Shown: in pieces, positions 9,357-19,216 of the stretch
Numbering within the stretch: position 1 is the stretch's first letter
Layout: each line of letters starts with the position of its first letter
NCBI GenBank assembly: GCA_021296255.1
Contig: JAGWAU010000021.1
Location: 1 to 41,860 of the forward strand
Reading direction: 5' to 3'
Source: Alphaproteobacteria bacterium
GTDB taxonomy: Bacteria > Pseudomonadota > Alphaproteobacteria > UBA2966
Length of the DNA stretch: 41,860 bases
Made by a program: the position numbers and the translations under genes
Notes under the pieces: model-generated
Told to the model about the DNA's origin: nothing
The model's database searches: none
What the model saw: only the letters and a program-made list of their open reading frames with translations

Positions 9357-10685
9357 ATGCGACACGCCGGCATAGTGATGGGTGCCGCGCTGATTGTTGC
9401 GCTCGGCGCGTGCGAAAGGATTACCGAATTTGTCGAAGGCACTCAGGACGTTCCGCTGCCTGGTGAGCGGATCTCCGTCATCGCGCTGCAGCGGACTCTC
9501 CAGCCCGATCAGCGGATCGCCGACGTCAGTGTTCGCTTACCCCGACCGTACGTAAATGAGGACTGGCCGCAAACAGGCGGTCACCCGACGCATGCGATGC
9601 ACCATCTGACGCTGGGAGATACGCCATCACAAGCCTGGGCAGTGTCGGTCGGCCGGGGAGCGGGCGATCTGGTACGCCTCACTGCGGCGCCGATCGTTGC
9701 CGGCAACCTCGTCTTCATTCTGGATTCCGAAGGTAGCGTTGCGGCGCATCGAGTGGATAACGGACAGCGGGTCTGGCGTTACAACATCGTCCCGAACGAC
9801 GAGGATCGGGGTGCTATCGGCGGTGGCCTAGGGTATGACGGCGGTATTCTGTACGTGGCGACGGGGTATGGCGAGGCGATTGCCATGCTCGCGGAAAGCG
9901 GCGCCGAGATTTGGCGACGGAACGTCGGGGTTCCGCTGCGGGGAGCGCCTACGGTGGTCAACGGCCGGCTGTTCACCGTTACCAACGACAATCAGCTCTA
10001 TGCTCTGAACATCGAGGATGGCGGCGTTGCCTGGACCCATATCGGAATCGCCGAGGATGCCGGCATTATCGGCGCGGCCAGCCCGGCGGTGGGCAGCGGG
10101 GTCGTGGTGGCACCTTACTCCTCTGGCGAGCTCATCGCCCTGCGGGTTGAGAACGGCAGGTTGCTCTGGGCTGATTCCCTGACCCGCACCCGTCGCGCGA
10201 CGCCCCTCGCCGAACTCAACGATATCAACGGATCGCCGGTTATCGATCGCGATATTGTCATTGCCGTGGGCCACGCCGGCGGCATGGTCGCCATTGATTT
10301 GAGGAGCGGGACCCGCCTCTGGGAACAGGAAATTGCCAGCCTCCAGACTCCTTGGGTGGCCGGGGACTTCGTGTTTGTGGTCACCACCGAGGCGCAGATC
10401 GTCTGCCTGGTAAGAAACACGGGCCGCATCCGCTGGGTACGACAGCTTCCCAGATACGAAGACGAGGAACGTCGGCGGGGGGCTATCGAATGGAGCGGCC
10501 CGGTTCTGGCAAGCGATCGTTTGATCGTGGTCTCGTCCCGCGGTGACGGTATCACCGTCTCTCCATACAGCGGCGATATACTGGGTCAGTTAGAGCTCCC
10601 CGACGGTGCATCACTGTCGCCGATTGTTGCGGGCGGAACGATCTACGTTCTGACGGACGACGGGGACCTTCTCGCCTACCGGTGA
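9357..10685 (+). CDS. bamB: Outer-membrane assembly lipoprotein BamB
   Basis: BamB is a lipoprotein of the BAM complex that helps insert beta-barrel proteins into the outer membrane. The N-terminus is a lipoprotein signal (RHAGIVMGAALIVALGAC) with C19 as the lipidation site. The rest is an eight-bladed propeller built from PQQ-like repeats, seen as recurring A-x-D/E-x(2-3)-G-x(2)-W units: VAAHRVDNGQRVWRYN, IAMLAESGAEIWRRNV, LYALNIEDGGVAWTHI, LIALRVENGRLLWADS, VAIDLRSGTRLWEQEI, VCLVRNTGRIRWVRQL. Length is 442. Position between yfgM-like and der is the conserved order. Three bases separate its stop from the der start. Confidence 0.92.
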   Translation: MRHAGIVMGAALIVALGACERITEFVEGTQDVPLPGERISVIALQRTLQPDQRIADVSVRLPRPYVNEDWPQTGGHPTHAMHHLTLGDTPSQAWAVSVGRGAGDLVRLTAAPIVAGNLVFILDSEGSVAAHRVDNGQRVWRYNIVPNDEDRGAIGGGLGYDGGILYVATGYGEAIAMLAESGAEIWRRNVGVPLRGAPTVVNGRLFTVTNDNQLYALNIEDGGVAWTHIGIAEDAGIIGAASPAVGSGVVVAPYSSGELIALRVENGRLLWADSLTRTRRATPLAELNDINGSPVIDRDIVIAVGHAGGMVAIDLRSGTRLWEQEIASLQTPWVAGDFVFVVTTEAQIVCLVRNTGRIRWVRQLPRYEDEERRRGAIEWSGPVLASDRLIVVSSRGDGITVSPYSGDILGQLELPDGASLSPIVAGGTIYVLTDDGDLLAYR

Positions 10686-10688
10686 GTC

Positions 10689-12071
10689 ATGAGCACCACG
10701 CTGGCCATCGTTGGCCGTCCAAACGTAGGAAAATCGACTCTCTTCAATCGACTCGTGGGTAAGCGCCTGGCGATCGTCGATGATACGCCGGGCGTTACGC
10801 GTGATCGTCGGGAAGGCGAGGCACGGCTCGGCTCCTGGAAATTCAAGGTCATCGATACGGCGGGCCTGGAAGAGGGCAAGGGCGCCAGCCTGGAGGCCCG
10901 GATGTGGCGGCAGACGGAACGGGCGGTCGACGAGGCGAATGTCGTATTGATGCTGATCGATGCTCGCGCAGGGGTTACGCCAGTCGACCGACATTTTGCC
11001 GATCTACTGCGTCGTCACCGAGGTCGCGTGATCCTCGTTGCCAACAAATGTGAGGGCAAGGCGGGCGAGACGGGCTTTTACGACGCCTATTCGTTGGGAC
11101 TCGGGGAACCCGTCGCAATCTCGGCGGAACACGCCGAGGGGATGACCGATCTGCATGACCGGATCGGCGAGGCTGTAACATTGAGTGCCGCGAGCGATAC
11201 CGACGCGGAGGCCGGCTCTCCTTCGGACGTGGGGCCTCTCAAACTGGCCATTGTCGGCCGCCCGAACGTTGGCAAGTCGACACTGGTAAACCGGCTCATG
11301 GGGGCCGATCGCCTGTTGACTGGGCCGGAGCCGGGGATCACGCGGGATGCGGTCGCGGTCAGGCTGGAGGCGGACGGACGAGAGATCGAGTTGGTGGATA
11401 CCGCCGGTCTCCGCCGCCGCGCGCGCGTGACGGATCGGCTGGAGCGGTTGTCCGTGAACGACACCTTGAACGCGATCCGCCTGGCTGAGGTCGTCGCCGT
11501 CGTCGTGGATGGCGCCATCGGGATGGAGAAGCAGGACCTCGGTATCGCGTCGATGGCTGTGGAAGAAGGCCGGGCAACGTTGATCGTCGTCAACAAGTGG
11601 GATCTTGTGGACGATGGCCGGGGCACCATGGCGCGCCTGCGGGAACGGCTAGGCGACTCCCTCCCGCAGGCCAAGGGCATAGAGATTGTTCCCGTGTCCG
11701 CCCTCACCGGCAAACGCCTGGAGAACCTGTTGCCCGCCGTATTTTCCGTCCACGAGGTGTGGAACAGACGGGTCATGACCGGCCCGCTCAATCGATGGCT
11801 GAACGAGACCGTGGATCATCACCCGCCGCCGGCCGTCAGGAGACACAGGCCACGCTTTCGCTACGTCACTCAGGCGAAGGCCCGTCCCCCCACCTTCGTA
11901 CTGTTCGTGAGTCGCCCGGAGGCGGTGGGCGAGACGTATCTGCGCTATCTGGAGAATGAGCTGCGAGCCACTTTCGATCTGCCGGGTACGCCCATACGGA
12001 TGCGGCTCCGAAAGGGGCCGAACCCGTATGCAGGGAAGGGTCGGCGGCGGCGCAAGGGTCGGGGTTCCTGA
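10689..12071 (+). CDS. der: Ribosome biogenesis GTPase Der (EngA)
   Basis: Essential GTPase with two tandem G domains, required for maturation of the 50S subunit. The first P-loop [14 protein letters not shown] is near residue 8 and the second [14 protein letters not shown] near 190. Each domain has its DTAGL switch II and a G4 motif (NKCE and NKWD). The C-terminal KH-like domain runs from about 365 and ends in a basic tail ([12 protein letters not shown]) typical of the family. An acidic linker with DTDAEAG joins the G domains. Length 460 is normal. The gene ends 7 bases from the convergent SDR gene, leaving no room for a terminator between them. Confidence 0.96.
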   Translation: MSTTLAIVGRPNVGKSTLFNRLVGKRLAIVDDTPGVTRDRREGEARLGSWKFKVIDTAGLEEGKGASLEARMWRQTERAVDEANVVLMLIDARAGVTPVDRHFADLLRRHRGRVILVANKCEGKAGETGFYDAYSLGLGEPVAISAEHAEGMTDLHDRIGEAVTLSAASDTDAEAGSPSDVGPLKLAIVGRPNVGKSTLVNRLMGADRLLTGPEPGITRDAVAVRLEADGREIELVDTAGLRRRARVTDRLERLSVNDTLNAIRLAEVVAVVVDGAIGMEKQDLGIASMAVEEGRATLIVVNKWDLVDDGRGTMARLRERLGDSLPQAKGIEIVPVSALTGKRLENLLPAVFSVHEVWNRRVMTGPLNRWLNETVDHHPPPAVRRHRPRFRYVTQAKARPPTFVLFVSRPEAVGETYLRYLENELRATFDLPGTPIRMRLRKGPNPYAGKGRRRRKGRGS

Positions 12072-12078
12072 CCGCGGA

Positions 12079-12774
12079 TCAGTAGGTACGGACAACCTCT
12101 CCGTTTCGACGGCAAGCGGTTTCCGCGAGCTCGACGAAATATTCCGTGATGTCCTGGGGCGCCTTGAGAGTGTTCGGATCTTCTCCCGGAAACGCCTGGG
12201 CGCGCATCTGGGATCTCACGACGCCGGGATCGAGCAGGTTGACGCGGACATTGGTCTTGGCGACTTCTACGGCGTAAACCTTGGCCAGCGATTCGAGGGC
12301 GGCCTTGCTGGCCGAATAAGCGCCCCAATACGGTAACGCTGCGCTTGCGGCGCCCGATGTGACAAAGATGGCGCGGCCGGCGTCGGAGTTTCGGAGCAGC
12401 GCGTCGAACGATCTTATGAGGCGCCAGTTCGCCGTGACGTTGAGGGCGAACACGGTTTGCCAAAGGTCGTGAGAGAAATGGCCCATGGGGCTGAGCACAC
12501 CGAGCGTCGCGGCATTCCCGACCAGAATGTCGAGATGTCCCCAACGTTCGGCGACGGCCGCCCCGAGATTGTCGATCGCGCCGAAATCCGTCAGATCGAC
12601 GGGCACCAAGGTCGCGGAGCCGCCCGTTGCCCGGATACGATCGTCGACTTCCTCCAAGCCGCCTGACGTGCGGGCAACGAGAACGACATGCGCCCCTTCG
12701 ACGGCGAACCGCTCGGCGACGGCGGCGCCGATTCCCCGGGAAGCGCCGGTAATCAGGGCGGTTCTATCTACCAG
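12079..12774 (-). CDS. Short-chain dehydrogenase/reductase with no canonical start codon
   Basis: Classical SDR fold of about 230 residues. The cofactor motif TALITGASRGIGAA is followed by NAATLG, SGAAS for the catalytic serine, and YWGAYSASKAAL for the Tyr-Lys pair, so all catalytic residues are present. The cofactor-binding N-terminus lies upstream of the first ATG/GTG/TTG in frame (a TTG at 12657). Between an in-frame stop inside the purF 3' end and the glycine motif there is no canonical start; CTG at 12774 (or CTG at 12789) is the best candidate. The gene follows purF by under 20 bases and is probably coupled to it. Substrate unknown; alphaproteobacteria commonly carry an SDR next to purF. 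Confidence 0.8.
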   Translation of the reverse strand: MVDRTALITGASRGIGAAVAERFAVEGAHVVLVARTSGGLEEVDDRIRATGGSATLVPVDLTDFGAIDNLGAAVAERWGHLDILVGNAATLGVLSPMGHFSHDLWQTVFALNVTANWRLIRSFDALLRNSDAGRAIFVTSGAASAALPYWGAYSASKAALESLAKVYAVEVAKTNVRVNLLDPGVVRSQMRAQAFPGEDPNTLKAPQDITEYFVELAETACRRNGEVVRTY

Positions 12775-12790
12775 ACGTCGGGTCGACAGC

Positions 12791-14257
12791 CTAAACCTGT
12801 TCCATGAGCAGCGACAATTGGGTGGGAATGTCGCCGTCTTCTTGGTCTATGAGGCGGATCGGGTAGTCGCCGCTGAGACAGGCATCGCAGAACTGCGGCG
12901 CCTCGTCATTGCGGTTCGCCCCTGCGGTAGCCCGGTAAAGGCCGTCGATCGACAGGTAGGCGAGACTGTCCACGCCGATGGCGGTGGCGATCTCTTCGAC
13001 ATTGAGGCGCGACGCCAGAAGCTTCTCCTTTTCCGGCGTATCTACTCCGTAGTAACAGGAGTCCGCGATCGGCGGGCTCGCGATCCGCATATGTACTTCA
13101 GCGGCGCCGGCTTCCCGCATCATCTCGACGATTTTCGTGGATGTCGTACCCCGGACGATGGAGTCGTCCACCAAAACGATCCGCCGTCCCGCGATGCTCG
13201 CCCGGTTGGCGTTGTGCTTCAACCGGACACCGAGGTGCCGAATCTGATCCGTCGGTTCAATGAAGGTTCGGCCAATGTAATGGTTTCGGGTGATCCCCAG
13301 ATCGAATGCAATTTGGGCTTCGGAGGCGTAACCCATCGCCGCCGGTGTGCCGGAATCCGGTACGGGAACGACGACGTCCGCTGCCACCGGCGCCTCGCGG
13401 GCCAATTCCGCGCCGATGCGCTTTCGAATCTCGTAAACACCGGCGCCTTCGACCACTGAGTCCGGGCGAGCAAAATAGATGTATTCGAACACGCAAAAGC
13501 GGTGTCGCGCGGCCGGAAAGGGCGAGACGCTGTGTAGCCCCTCCGCGTCTATGACGACCAGTTCGCCCGGCCGCACATCGCGGACGAACTCCGCGCCGAT
13601 GATGTCCAGCGCACAGGTTTCCGACGCGAGGACGGCAGAGTCATCGAGAACTCCGATGACCAAGGGCCGGACCCCAAGCGGGTCGCGCACGCCGAACACC
13701 GTGTCGTTGGTCATAGCGACTATCGAGTATGCGCCTTCGATCTGCCTGAGGGCATCGATCATCCGATCTTCAACAGCGTGGTAGGAACTCGTCGCCATCA
13801 GGTGGATCAGGACCTCGGTGTCAGTGGTCGATTGAAAGATGCTGCCGCGCTTTACCAGTTCGCGCCGCAGGCTGTATCCATTCGTGAAGTTGCCGTTGTG
13901 CGCGATGGCCAGTCCGCCGAATGAAAATTCGGCAAATAGTGGTTGCACGTTCCTCAGAACGGTGCCGCCGGTAGTGGAGTACCTGACGTGTCCAACGGCC
14001 GCATTTCCGGTCAGCCGATCCATGACGTTCGGGGACGAAAATATATCTCCGACGAGGCCCAGGCTCCGGTGGGTATTGAAGTGCCCATTGTCGTAGCTGA
14101 CGATTCCGGCCGACTCTTGTCCGCGGTGCTGAAGGGCGTGAAGGCCCAGAGCCGTGTGCGCCGATGCATCGACGTGTCCGAACACGGCGAATACGCCGCA
14201 GCCATCGCGGGGTCGACTGTCGCCTTCCGGGTGTGCGGGACGGACGAACCCGGCCAT
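12791..14257 (-). CDS. purF: Amidophosphoribosyltransferase
   Basis: First committed step of purine synthesis: PRPP plus glutamine gives 5-phosphoribosylamine. The glutaminase domain begins at DGCGVFAVFG; C20 becomes the N-terminal nucleophile after removal of a short propeptide. The phosphoribosyltransferase domain carries the PRPP loop VLVDDSIVRGTTS. Starting at ATG 14257 gives 488 residues and a 19-residue propeptide, close to family norms. The frame stays open to a GTG at 14416 that overlaps the cvpA stop (GTGA), which would add 53 Arg/Ala-rich residues; I consider that less likely, but the coupling is suggestive. The cvpA-purF order is the same as in E. coli. Confidence 0.94.
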   Translation of the reverse strand: MAGFVRPAHPEGDSRPRDGCGVFAVFGHVDASAHTALGLHALQHRGQESAGIVSYDNGHFNTHRSLGLVGDIFSSPNVMDRLTGNAAVGHVRYSTTGGTVLRNVQPLFAEFSFGGLAIAHNGNFTNGYSLRRELVKRGSIFQSTTDTEVLIHLMATSSYHAVEDRMIDALRQIEGAYSIVAMTNDTVFGVRDPLGVRPLVIGVLDDSAVLASETCALDIIGAEFVRDVRPGELVVIDAEGLHSVSPFPAARHRFCVFEYIYFARPDSVVEGAGVYEIRKRIGAELAREAPVAADVVVPVPDSGTPAAMGYASEAQIAFDLGITRNHYIGRTFIEPTDQIRHLGVRLKHNANRASIAGRRIVLVDDSIVRGTTSTKIVEMMREAGAAEVHMRIASPPIADSCYYGVDTPEKEKLLASRLNVEEIATAIGVDSLAYLSIDGLYRATAGANRNDEAPQFCDACLSGDYPIRLIDQEDGDIPTQLSLLMEQV

Positions 14258-14412
14258 CAGCCTACTGAAAGCTCGAAGAACATACGGTCGCTGGTGGACA
14301 TCCCATGCAGCTGCGCGGCTCCTTGTACCTGGATTCGAGCGAAGAGTCCCGAACGAATCCATGTCAACCTCGAAGCCCTGTCCGAAGGCGGCTGCACCGT
14401 CGGCCGCACGGC

Positions 14413-14943
14413 TCACTCCTCGCCGTCTTCTGATGTACCCTCGCTGAAGGCCCAGCCGGTTTCGGGTACGAGCTTGATGAGAAGATTCGCGCCGATTTCG
14501 ACCGGCGGGCGGCTTCTTGCCTCTTGAATCCAGATCGGACGTTCGGCGACGGGCACGAGTTGCACGAGCACCAAGTAGGCGATGCAGATGACGACGGCGC
14601 CTCTTAAAAGTCCGAAAAGAAATCCGAGCGAGCGGTCAATCGCGTTGAGCGAGCTTTCTCGCACTCGTTTCGTGATCGCATAGCTGACGATCGAGATGGT
14701 GACGAGTGCCGCCAGGAAAATCACGCTCCCCGTCACGGCGTCCGCCAGAATGTTTAGCGGAATCAAATCGCGGGCGAAGGGCTGTAGCACCGGGAAAATG
14801 TAGAGTACGGCGAAGATCGCACCGACCCAGCCGACGACCGAGAGCGTTTCCTTGATGAAACCGCGGGCAAACGCCAGAAGTGCCGAAATGATCAACACTA
14901 TCAATACACCGACGTCGGCAACGGTAAACGGAAGATCAGCCAT
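14413..14943 (-). CDS. cvpA: CvpA family membrane protein
   Basis: Inner-membrane protein with four helices, about residues 10-30 (VGVLIVLIISALLAFARG), 38-55, 70-92 and 108-128 (GLLRGAVVICIAYLVLV). The FARGFIKE and DRSLGFLFGLLRG motifs mark the CvpA family, named for its need in colicin V production and lately linked to envelope stress tolerance. The C-terminus is cytoplasmic or periplasmic and acidic (EGTSEDGEE). Its start overlaps the radA stop by 8 bases and it precedes purF, so radA-cvpA-purF form one operon. Length is 176. Confidence 0.9.
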   Translation of the reverse strand: MADLPFTVADVGVLIVLIISALLAFARGFIKETLSVVGWVGAIFAVLYIFPVLQPFARDLIPLNILADAVTGSVIFLAALVTISIVSYAITKRVRESSLNAIDRSLGFLFGLLRGAVVICIAYLVLVQLVPVAERPIWIQEARSRPPVEIGANLLIKLVPETGWAFSEGTSEDGEE

Positions 14944-16342
14944 GTTGACGCCGGATGGATCCTGATTCCGCGGCTGCGCTCGTCGACGGGGGCTGCAGCA
15001 TATCCACCAGTTCGTTCAATTGTTCAATTTGGGTTATCCGAATATCGTGCGATTTCCGTCCCTTACCGGGAGGGGTCACGGCACGTGAGAATCCGAGTTT
15101 GGCGGCCTCCGACAATCGATTGTCAGCTTGGCTCACCGGCCGCACATCACCGGACAATCCGATCTCCCCGAAAAATACGGTGGCTTCCGGCACCGAAGTC
15201 CCCGTGTGTGATGACACCAAGGCGCCGGCGACGGCAAGGTCTGCACCCGGTTCACCGATCCTGAGGCCGCCTGCGACATTCAGATAGATATCATTGCCGA
15301 ACAGTGACAGGCCGCAGCGTGCCTCGAGCACCGCGACGATCATCGCCAGTCGGGAGGTGTCCCAGCCCACGACGGCCCGACGCGGAGTGGCGAGGACGGA
15401 AGGGGACACAAGCGCCTGGATCTCCACCAGCACGGGCCGGGTTCCTTCGATTCCGGCATAGACCGCGGTCCCGCTGATTGCCGATGACCGTTCCGTCAGA
15501 AAGAGTGCCGAGGGATTGGTGACTTCCGCCAGGCCCGAATCCGTCATTTCGAACACGCCGATTTCGTCCGTCGGACCGAACCGGTTCTTGACCGCTCGAA
15601 GGATGCGAAATTGGTGTCCGCGTTCTCCTTCGAAGTACAGGACGGTGTCGACCATATGTTCAAGCACGCGGGGACCGGCAATCTGTCCCTCCTTGGTCAC
15701 ATGGCCGACCAACACAACGACCGATCCGGTTTTCTTGGCGAAACCGATGAACGACTGGGCTGCGGCGCGCACCTGGGCCACCGTGCCGGGTGCCGACTCG
15801 AGGGAGTCGACGAACATCGTCTGCACGGAGTCCACCACGATGACTTGGACCGGGCCCTCGGCCTCAAGGGTCGCGAGGATGCCGCGAACGTCGGTGGCCG
15901 CGGCGAGCTTAACCGGTGAGTCCGACAACGCCAACCGGCGCGCTCTTATGCGGACCTGATCGACCGCCTCCTCTCCGGACAAATAGGCGCATGGGACACC
16001 GAGCTTTCCGAGGGCTGCGACTACCTGAAGCAGTAAGGTTGACTTGCCGATTCCGGGATCGCCACCGACGAGCAGGACAGATCCCGGTACGAGGCCGCCG
16101 CCGCAGACACGATCGAATTCGGGAATGCCGACGACCGCTCGTTCGATCGACTTGGCGGCCCCATCGAGGGCGTCAAATTCAAACCGCCGTCCCTGCGCCG
16201 AGACGACGGCGCCGGGCGGAGAAACGGGCTCGTTTTCTTCAGTAATGGAGTTCCAGGCGCCGCAGGAATCACAACGACCGCTCCATTTCGCGGCGATCGT
16301 GCCGCATTCCTGACACACGTAGCGGGAAGAACGCCGCGCCAT
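14936..16342 (-). CDS. radA: DNA repair protein RadA
   Basis: RecA-like ATPase that promotes branch migration in recombinational repair. An N-terminal C4 zinc finger is visible (YVCQECG and GRCDSCGAWNS), followed by Walker A GGDPGIGKSTLL near residue 93, Walker B-type VIVVDSVQT, the RadA-specific KNRFG motif, and a C-terminal Lon-protease-like domain (from about 290, NVAGGLRIGEPGADLAVAGA) without protease function. Length 468 is normal. It starts 143 bases downstream of alr, a gap that contains only its leader. Confidence 0.95.
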   Translation of the reverse strand: MARRSSRYVCQECGTIAAKWSGRCDSCGAWNSITEENEPVSPPGAVVSAQGRRFEFDALDGAAKSIERAVVGIPEFDRVCGGGLVPGSVLLVGGDPGIGKSTLLLQVVAALGKLGVPCAYLSGEEAVDQVRIRARRLALSDSPVKLAAATDVRGILATLEAEGPVQVIVVDSVQTMFVDSLESAPGTVAQVRAAAQSFIGFAKKTGSVVVLVGHVTKEGQIAGPRVLEHMVDTVLYFEGERGHQFRILRAVKNRFGPTDEIGVFEMTDSGLAEVTNPSALFLTERSSAISGTAVYAGIEGTRPVLVEIQALVSPSVLATPRRAVVGWDTSRLAMIVAVLEARCGLSLFGNDIYLNVAGGLRIGEPGADLAVAGALVSSHTGTSVPEATVFFGEIGLSGDVRPVSQADNRLSEAAKLGFSRAVTPPGKGRKSHDIRITQIEQLNELVDMLQPPSTSAAAESGSIRRQHG

Positions 16343-16485
16343 CAGATCTCACCTCTCCCAAGGTATGCGGGACATCCTCCGGCCATCCGAACGTTCACGG
16401 GTGTCTCATCTGCATCTTTATGGGACCCTCGGCGCTCTCAAGGATAGGCGGCCGACGGTCGCCAAGGAATGGATGGCCGCGCTGA

Positions 16486-17601
16486 TCATTCGTCGGCAAT
16501 TCCTGAAACGTATTCCCGGTGGTACCTGGCACCCAGGGCGGTCAGCAATTCATAGGCGATGGTGTCCCCTCTCTCTGCCAGATCATCGATCGGGACGGAC
16601 TCGCCGATGACGTCGACCTCGGCGCCGGGAAACACAAGCTGGGGAGGCACCGAACTGACGTCGACGGTGGTGAGGTCCATCGAGACACGTCCCACGACCG
16701 GCACTCGAACCCCTCCGAGGTAGCAAAATCCCCGGTCGCTCAGGGACCGCAGATAACCGTCTGCGTATCCCAATGGAAGCGTGGCGATCGTGGTGGGCCC
16801 CGAAACACGATGCGCGGCGCCATATCCTACGGTTTGAGGGGCGTCGATGCAGCGTACTTGAACGATTTTCACCCGGAGGCGAACGACTTCGCGCATGGGG
16901 TTGAGATGGCCGGGTTGGGGGTTGGCGCCGTAGAGTGCTACTCCCGGACGCACCAAGTCGAAATGGTATTTCGGTCCCAGAAATACCCCCGACGAGTTCG
17001 CGAGGCTGGCTGCGACATGGGGGAATCCCCCTCGGATCGCTGAGAACGTCTCCAGTTGGCGTCCGTTGAGTGGATTGTCGGGTTCCTCGGACGAGACGAG
17101 GTGACTCATGACATACTCGACGTTCAGCCCGTCGATCATGGTGGGGTCGTCCATGAGTCGCCGAGTCTCGTCCTCGGGCAATCCAAGGCGCGACATGCCG
17201 GTATCGAAGTGAAGGGCCGCCGGCAGCGCACGACCTAGGATGCGCGCCCCTTTGGCCCAGCGTTCGATTTGTCCCAGGTCGTTGAGAACGGGTGTCAGGT
17301 CGTGCGCCTCAAACGCGCCGCTCGCTTCGGCCGGCAGCCCGTTGAGAACGAATATTTGAGGTCCCGCTCCCGTAATCCCTCGAAGGGCGATCGCCTCGTC
17401 GATGGTCGCGACGAAAAAGATGCGGCATCCTGCATCCTGCAGGGCAGGGGCGACCTGCTCGACCCCGGTGCCATAGGCGTTTGCCTTGACCAGGGCAGCG
17501 CATCGAGCCGTCGCCGATTTGCTCTTCAGCAGCCGATAGTTCGATTTGATGGCGGCGAGATTGATGGTCAGCACCGCACCGGCGTGCGCCGCGCTGGACA
17601 T
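16486..17601 (-). CDS. alr: Alanine racemase
   Basis: Pyridoxal-phosphate enzyme that makes D-alanine for peptidoglycan. The PLP lysine is K39 in VKANAYGTG, and the second catalytic base is the tyrosine in VGYGAAHRV of the C-terminal beta domain. GRVSMDLTTVDV is the standard substrate and subunit-contact segment. Length 371 is normal. It lies between dnaB and radA on the same strand, an order common in alphaproteobacteria. Whether it is the biosynthetic (Alr) or catabolic (DadX) form cannot be told; the housekeeping neighbourhood favours Alr. Confidence 0.95.
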   Translation of the reverse strand: MSSAAHAGAVLTINLAAIKSNYRLLKSKSATARCAALVKANAYGTGVEQVAPALQDAGCRIFFVATIDEAIALRGITGAGPQIFVLNGLPAEASGAFEAHDLTPVLNDLGQIERWAKGARILGRALPAALHFDTGMSRLGLPEDETRRLMDDPTMIDGLNVEYVMSHLVSSEEPDNPLNGRQLETFSAIRGGFPHVAASLANSSGVFLGPKYHFDLVRPGVALYGANPQPGHLNPMREVVRLRVKIVQVRCIDAPQTVGYGAAHRVSGPTTIATLPLGYADGYLRSLSDRGFCYLGGVRVPVVGRVSMDLTTVDVSSVPPQLVFPGAEVDVIGESVPIDDLAERGDTIAYELLTALGARYHREYVSGIADE

Positions 17602-17662
17602 GCCTAGTTTCCGACTCCCGCGGGCAAGCGGTGCGCGATCGTCATCTGAAGCAATGTACGGT

Positions 17663-19216
17663 CTAGAACGGAACGTCCGACAGGAGGTGGTCGGGCGCCT
17701 CCAGATTGCCGAAACGCGTGAACTGATTGCTGAAGTACACCGTCACCGTATCCGTGGGACCGTGGCGGTGCTTGCCCACGATGATCTCGGCCTCTCCGGC
17801 GTGGCCTTCGGTCATGTAGTCGTGGTTCCACTGTTCCATACGCGTGTTGAAGTCTTCTTCGATCTCGTTGCGACGGCGTTTCGGCTTCGGATGCGTGCGG
17901 CTCCAGTAGTACTCTTCCCGGTAGATGAACATGACGACGTCCGCGTCCTGTTCGATCGTCCCGGACTCCCTGAGATCGGCGAGCTGCGGACGGTTGTCGT
18001 CCCGCTGTTCGACGGCGCGCGAAAGCTGAGAGAGGGCGAGAATGGGAACGTCGAGGTCCTTCGCCAACGCCTTCAATCCCCGAGTGATTTCGGAAACTTC
18101 CTGCACGCGGCTGTCGTGCCGTTGGCGCCCGGACGGTGAAACGAGCTGCAGGTAGTCGACGATGACGAGCCCCAGATTTTCCTGGCGCTTGAGGCGCCGC
18201 GCGCGCGTTCTGAGCGCCGCGATGCTGAGGGCGGGCGTGTCGTCGATGAACAGGGGGATTTCCTCGAGTTTCTGATTGGCGACGACGAGTTTATGGAATT
18301 CATCGTCGCTGAGCTGGCCCCGACGCATCTTGTACGAGGGAATCTCGGTTTGATCGGAAAGGATACGCGTCGCGAGCTGCTCGGCGGACATCTCCAGCGA
18401 GAAGAATCCCACGACCGCTCCGTCTTCGGTCCGCCATTCCCCGTTTTCGTCCCTTCCGCCGCGATAGGATGTCGCCGCGTGCACCGCGATATTGGCAGCC
18501 AATGCCGTCTTGCCCATCGCCGGCCGCGCGGCCAGGATGATCAAGTCCGATCGATGCAGGCCGCCGAGAAGCTCGTCGAGATCCGTAAGCGACGTGGCGA
18601 CGCCGGTCAGCCTCGTTTGCCGTCGATGTGCTGCCTCCGCCGCCAACACCGCGTCCCGCAGAGAGGTCTGAAACGCCTGCAGGCCGCCTTCTTGCTTCCC
18701 GCTTTCGGCCAGGCGAAACAGGTGTTGCTCGGCATCTTCGATCTGCTGCATCGCGGCGTCGTCGATATCCGAGTCGTAGGCGCGGTTGACGATGTCCTCG
18801 CCGAGATCGATCAGTTGTCGGCGGATCGCGAGATCGTAGATCGTGCGGCCGTAGTCCTCGGAATTGATGATCGTGACCGCGGAGCCGGCGAGTCTCGCCA
18901 GGTATTGCGCACCGCCGACGTCGGCCAGGGCATCATCGTTCTCGAAATAGCTTCTCAACGTGACCGGTGTTGCAATCTGCCCGCGCTCGATAAGCTTCTG
19001 ACAGGCTTCGTAGATCCTCCCATGAACCGGCTCGTGGAAATGTTGCGGTTCCAGAAATCCGAGCACGCGGTGGGCCGACTCGTTGTTGACGAGGACGGCA
19101 CCGAGCAATGCCTGTTCGGCTTCGATGTTGTGGGGAGGTTCCCGGTAGGTGATGTCCTCGCCCCGTCCGTTCCCGACGGCGGAGAGGTGATGACTCGAGA
19201 CGGCCTGATCTACCAT
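17663..19216 (-). CDS. dnaB: Replicative DNA helicase DnaB
   Basis: Hexameric 5'-3' helicase that unwinds DNA at the replication fork. The N-terminal domain begins PHNIEAEQALLGAVLVNNES and contacts primase. The RecA-like motor has Walker A ARPAMGKTALAANI, Walker B LVIVDYLQL, and the DnaB-type LSQLSRAVEQRDDNRPQLADLRESG. An insertion (residues 290 on in the frame: YRGGRDENGEWRTEDG) between helicase motifs is common in alphaproteobacteria, and no intein is present. The ATG at 19216 gives 517 residues; upstream codons back to 19306 are open but non-conserved. Confidence 0.96.
   Translation of the reverse strand: MVDQAVSSHHLSAVGNGRGEDITYREPPHNIEAEQALLGAVLVNNESAHRVLGFLEPQHFHEPVHGRIYEACQKLIERGQIATPVTLRSYFENDDALADVGGAQYLARLAGSAVTIINSEDYGRTIYDLAIRRQLIDLGEDIVNRAYDSDIDDAAMQQIEDAEQHLFRLAESGKQEGGLQAFQTSLRDAVLAAEAAHRRQTRLTGVATSLTDLDELLGGLHRSDLIILAARPAMGKTALAANIAVHAATSYRGGRDENGEWRTEDGAVVGFFSLEMSAEQLATRILSDQTEIPSYKMRRGQLSDDEFHKLVVANQKLEEIPLFIDDTPALSIAALRTRARRLKRQENLGLVIVDYLQLVSPSGRQRHDSRVQEVSEITRGLKALAKDLDVPILALSQLSRAVEQRDDNRPQLADLRESGTIEQDADVVMFIYREEYYWSRTHPKPKRRRNEIEEDFNTRMEQWNHDYMTEGHAGEAEIIVGKHRHGPTDTVTVYFSNQFTRFGNLEAPDHLLSDVPF

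Noticed and set aside
12485..13459. A 324-codon plus-strand frame
   Set aside because: It is antisense to the SDR and purF, whose catalytic motifs are intact.
17663..19216. Possible intein in DnaB
   Set aside because: The protein has normal length (517) and the segment between Walker A and B is only a short hydrophilic insertion.
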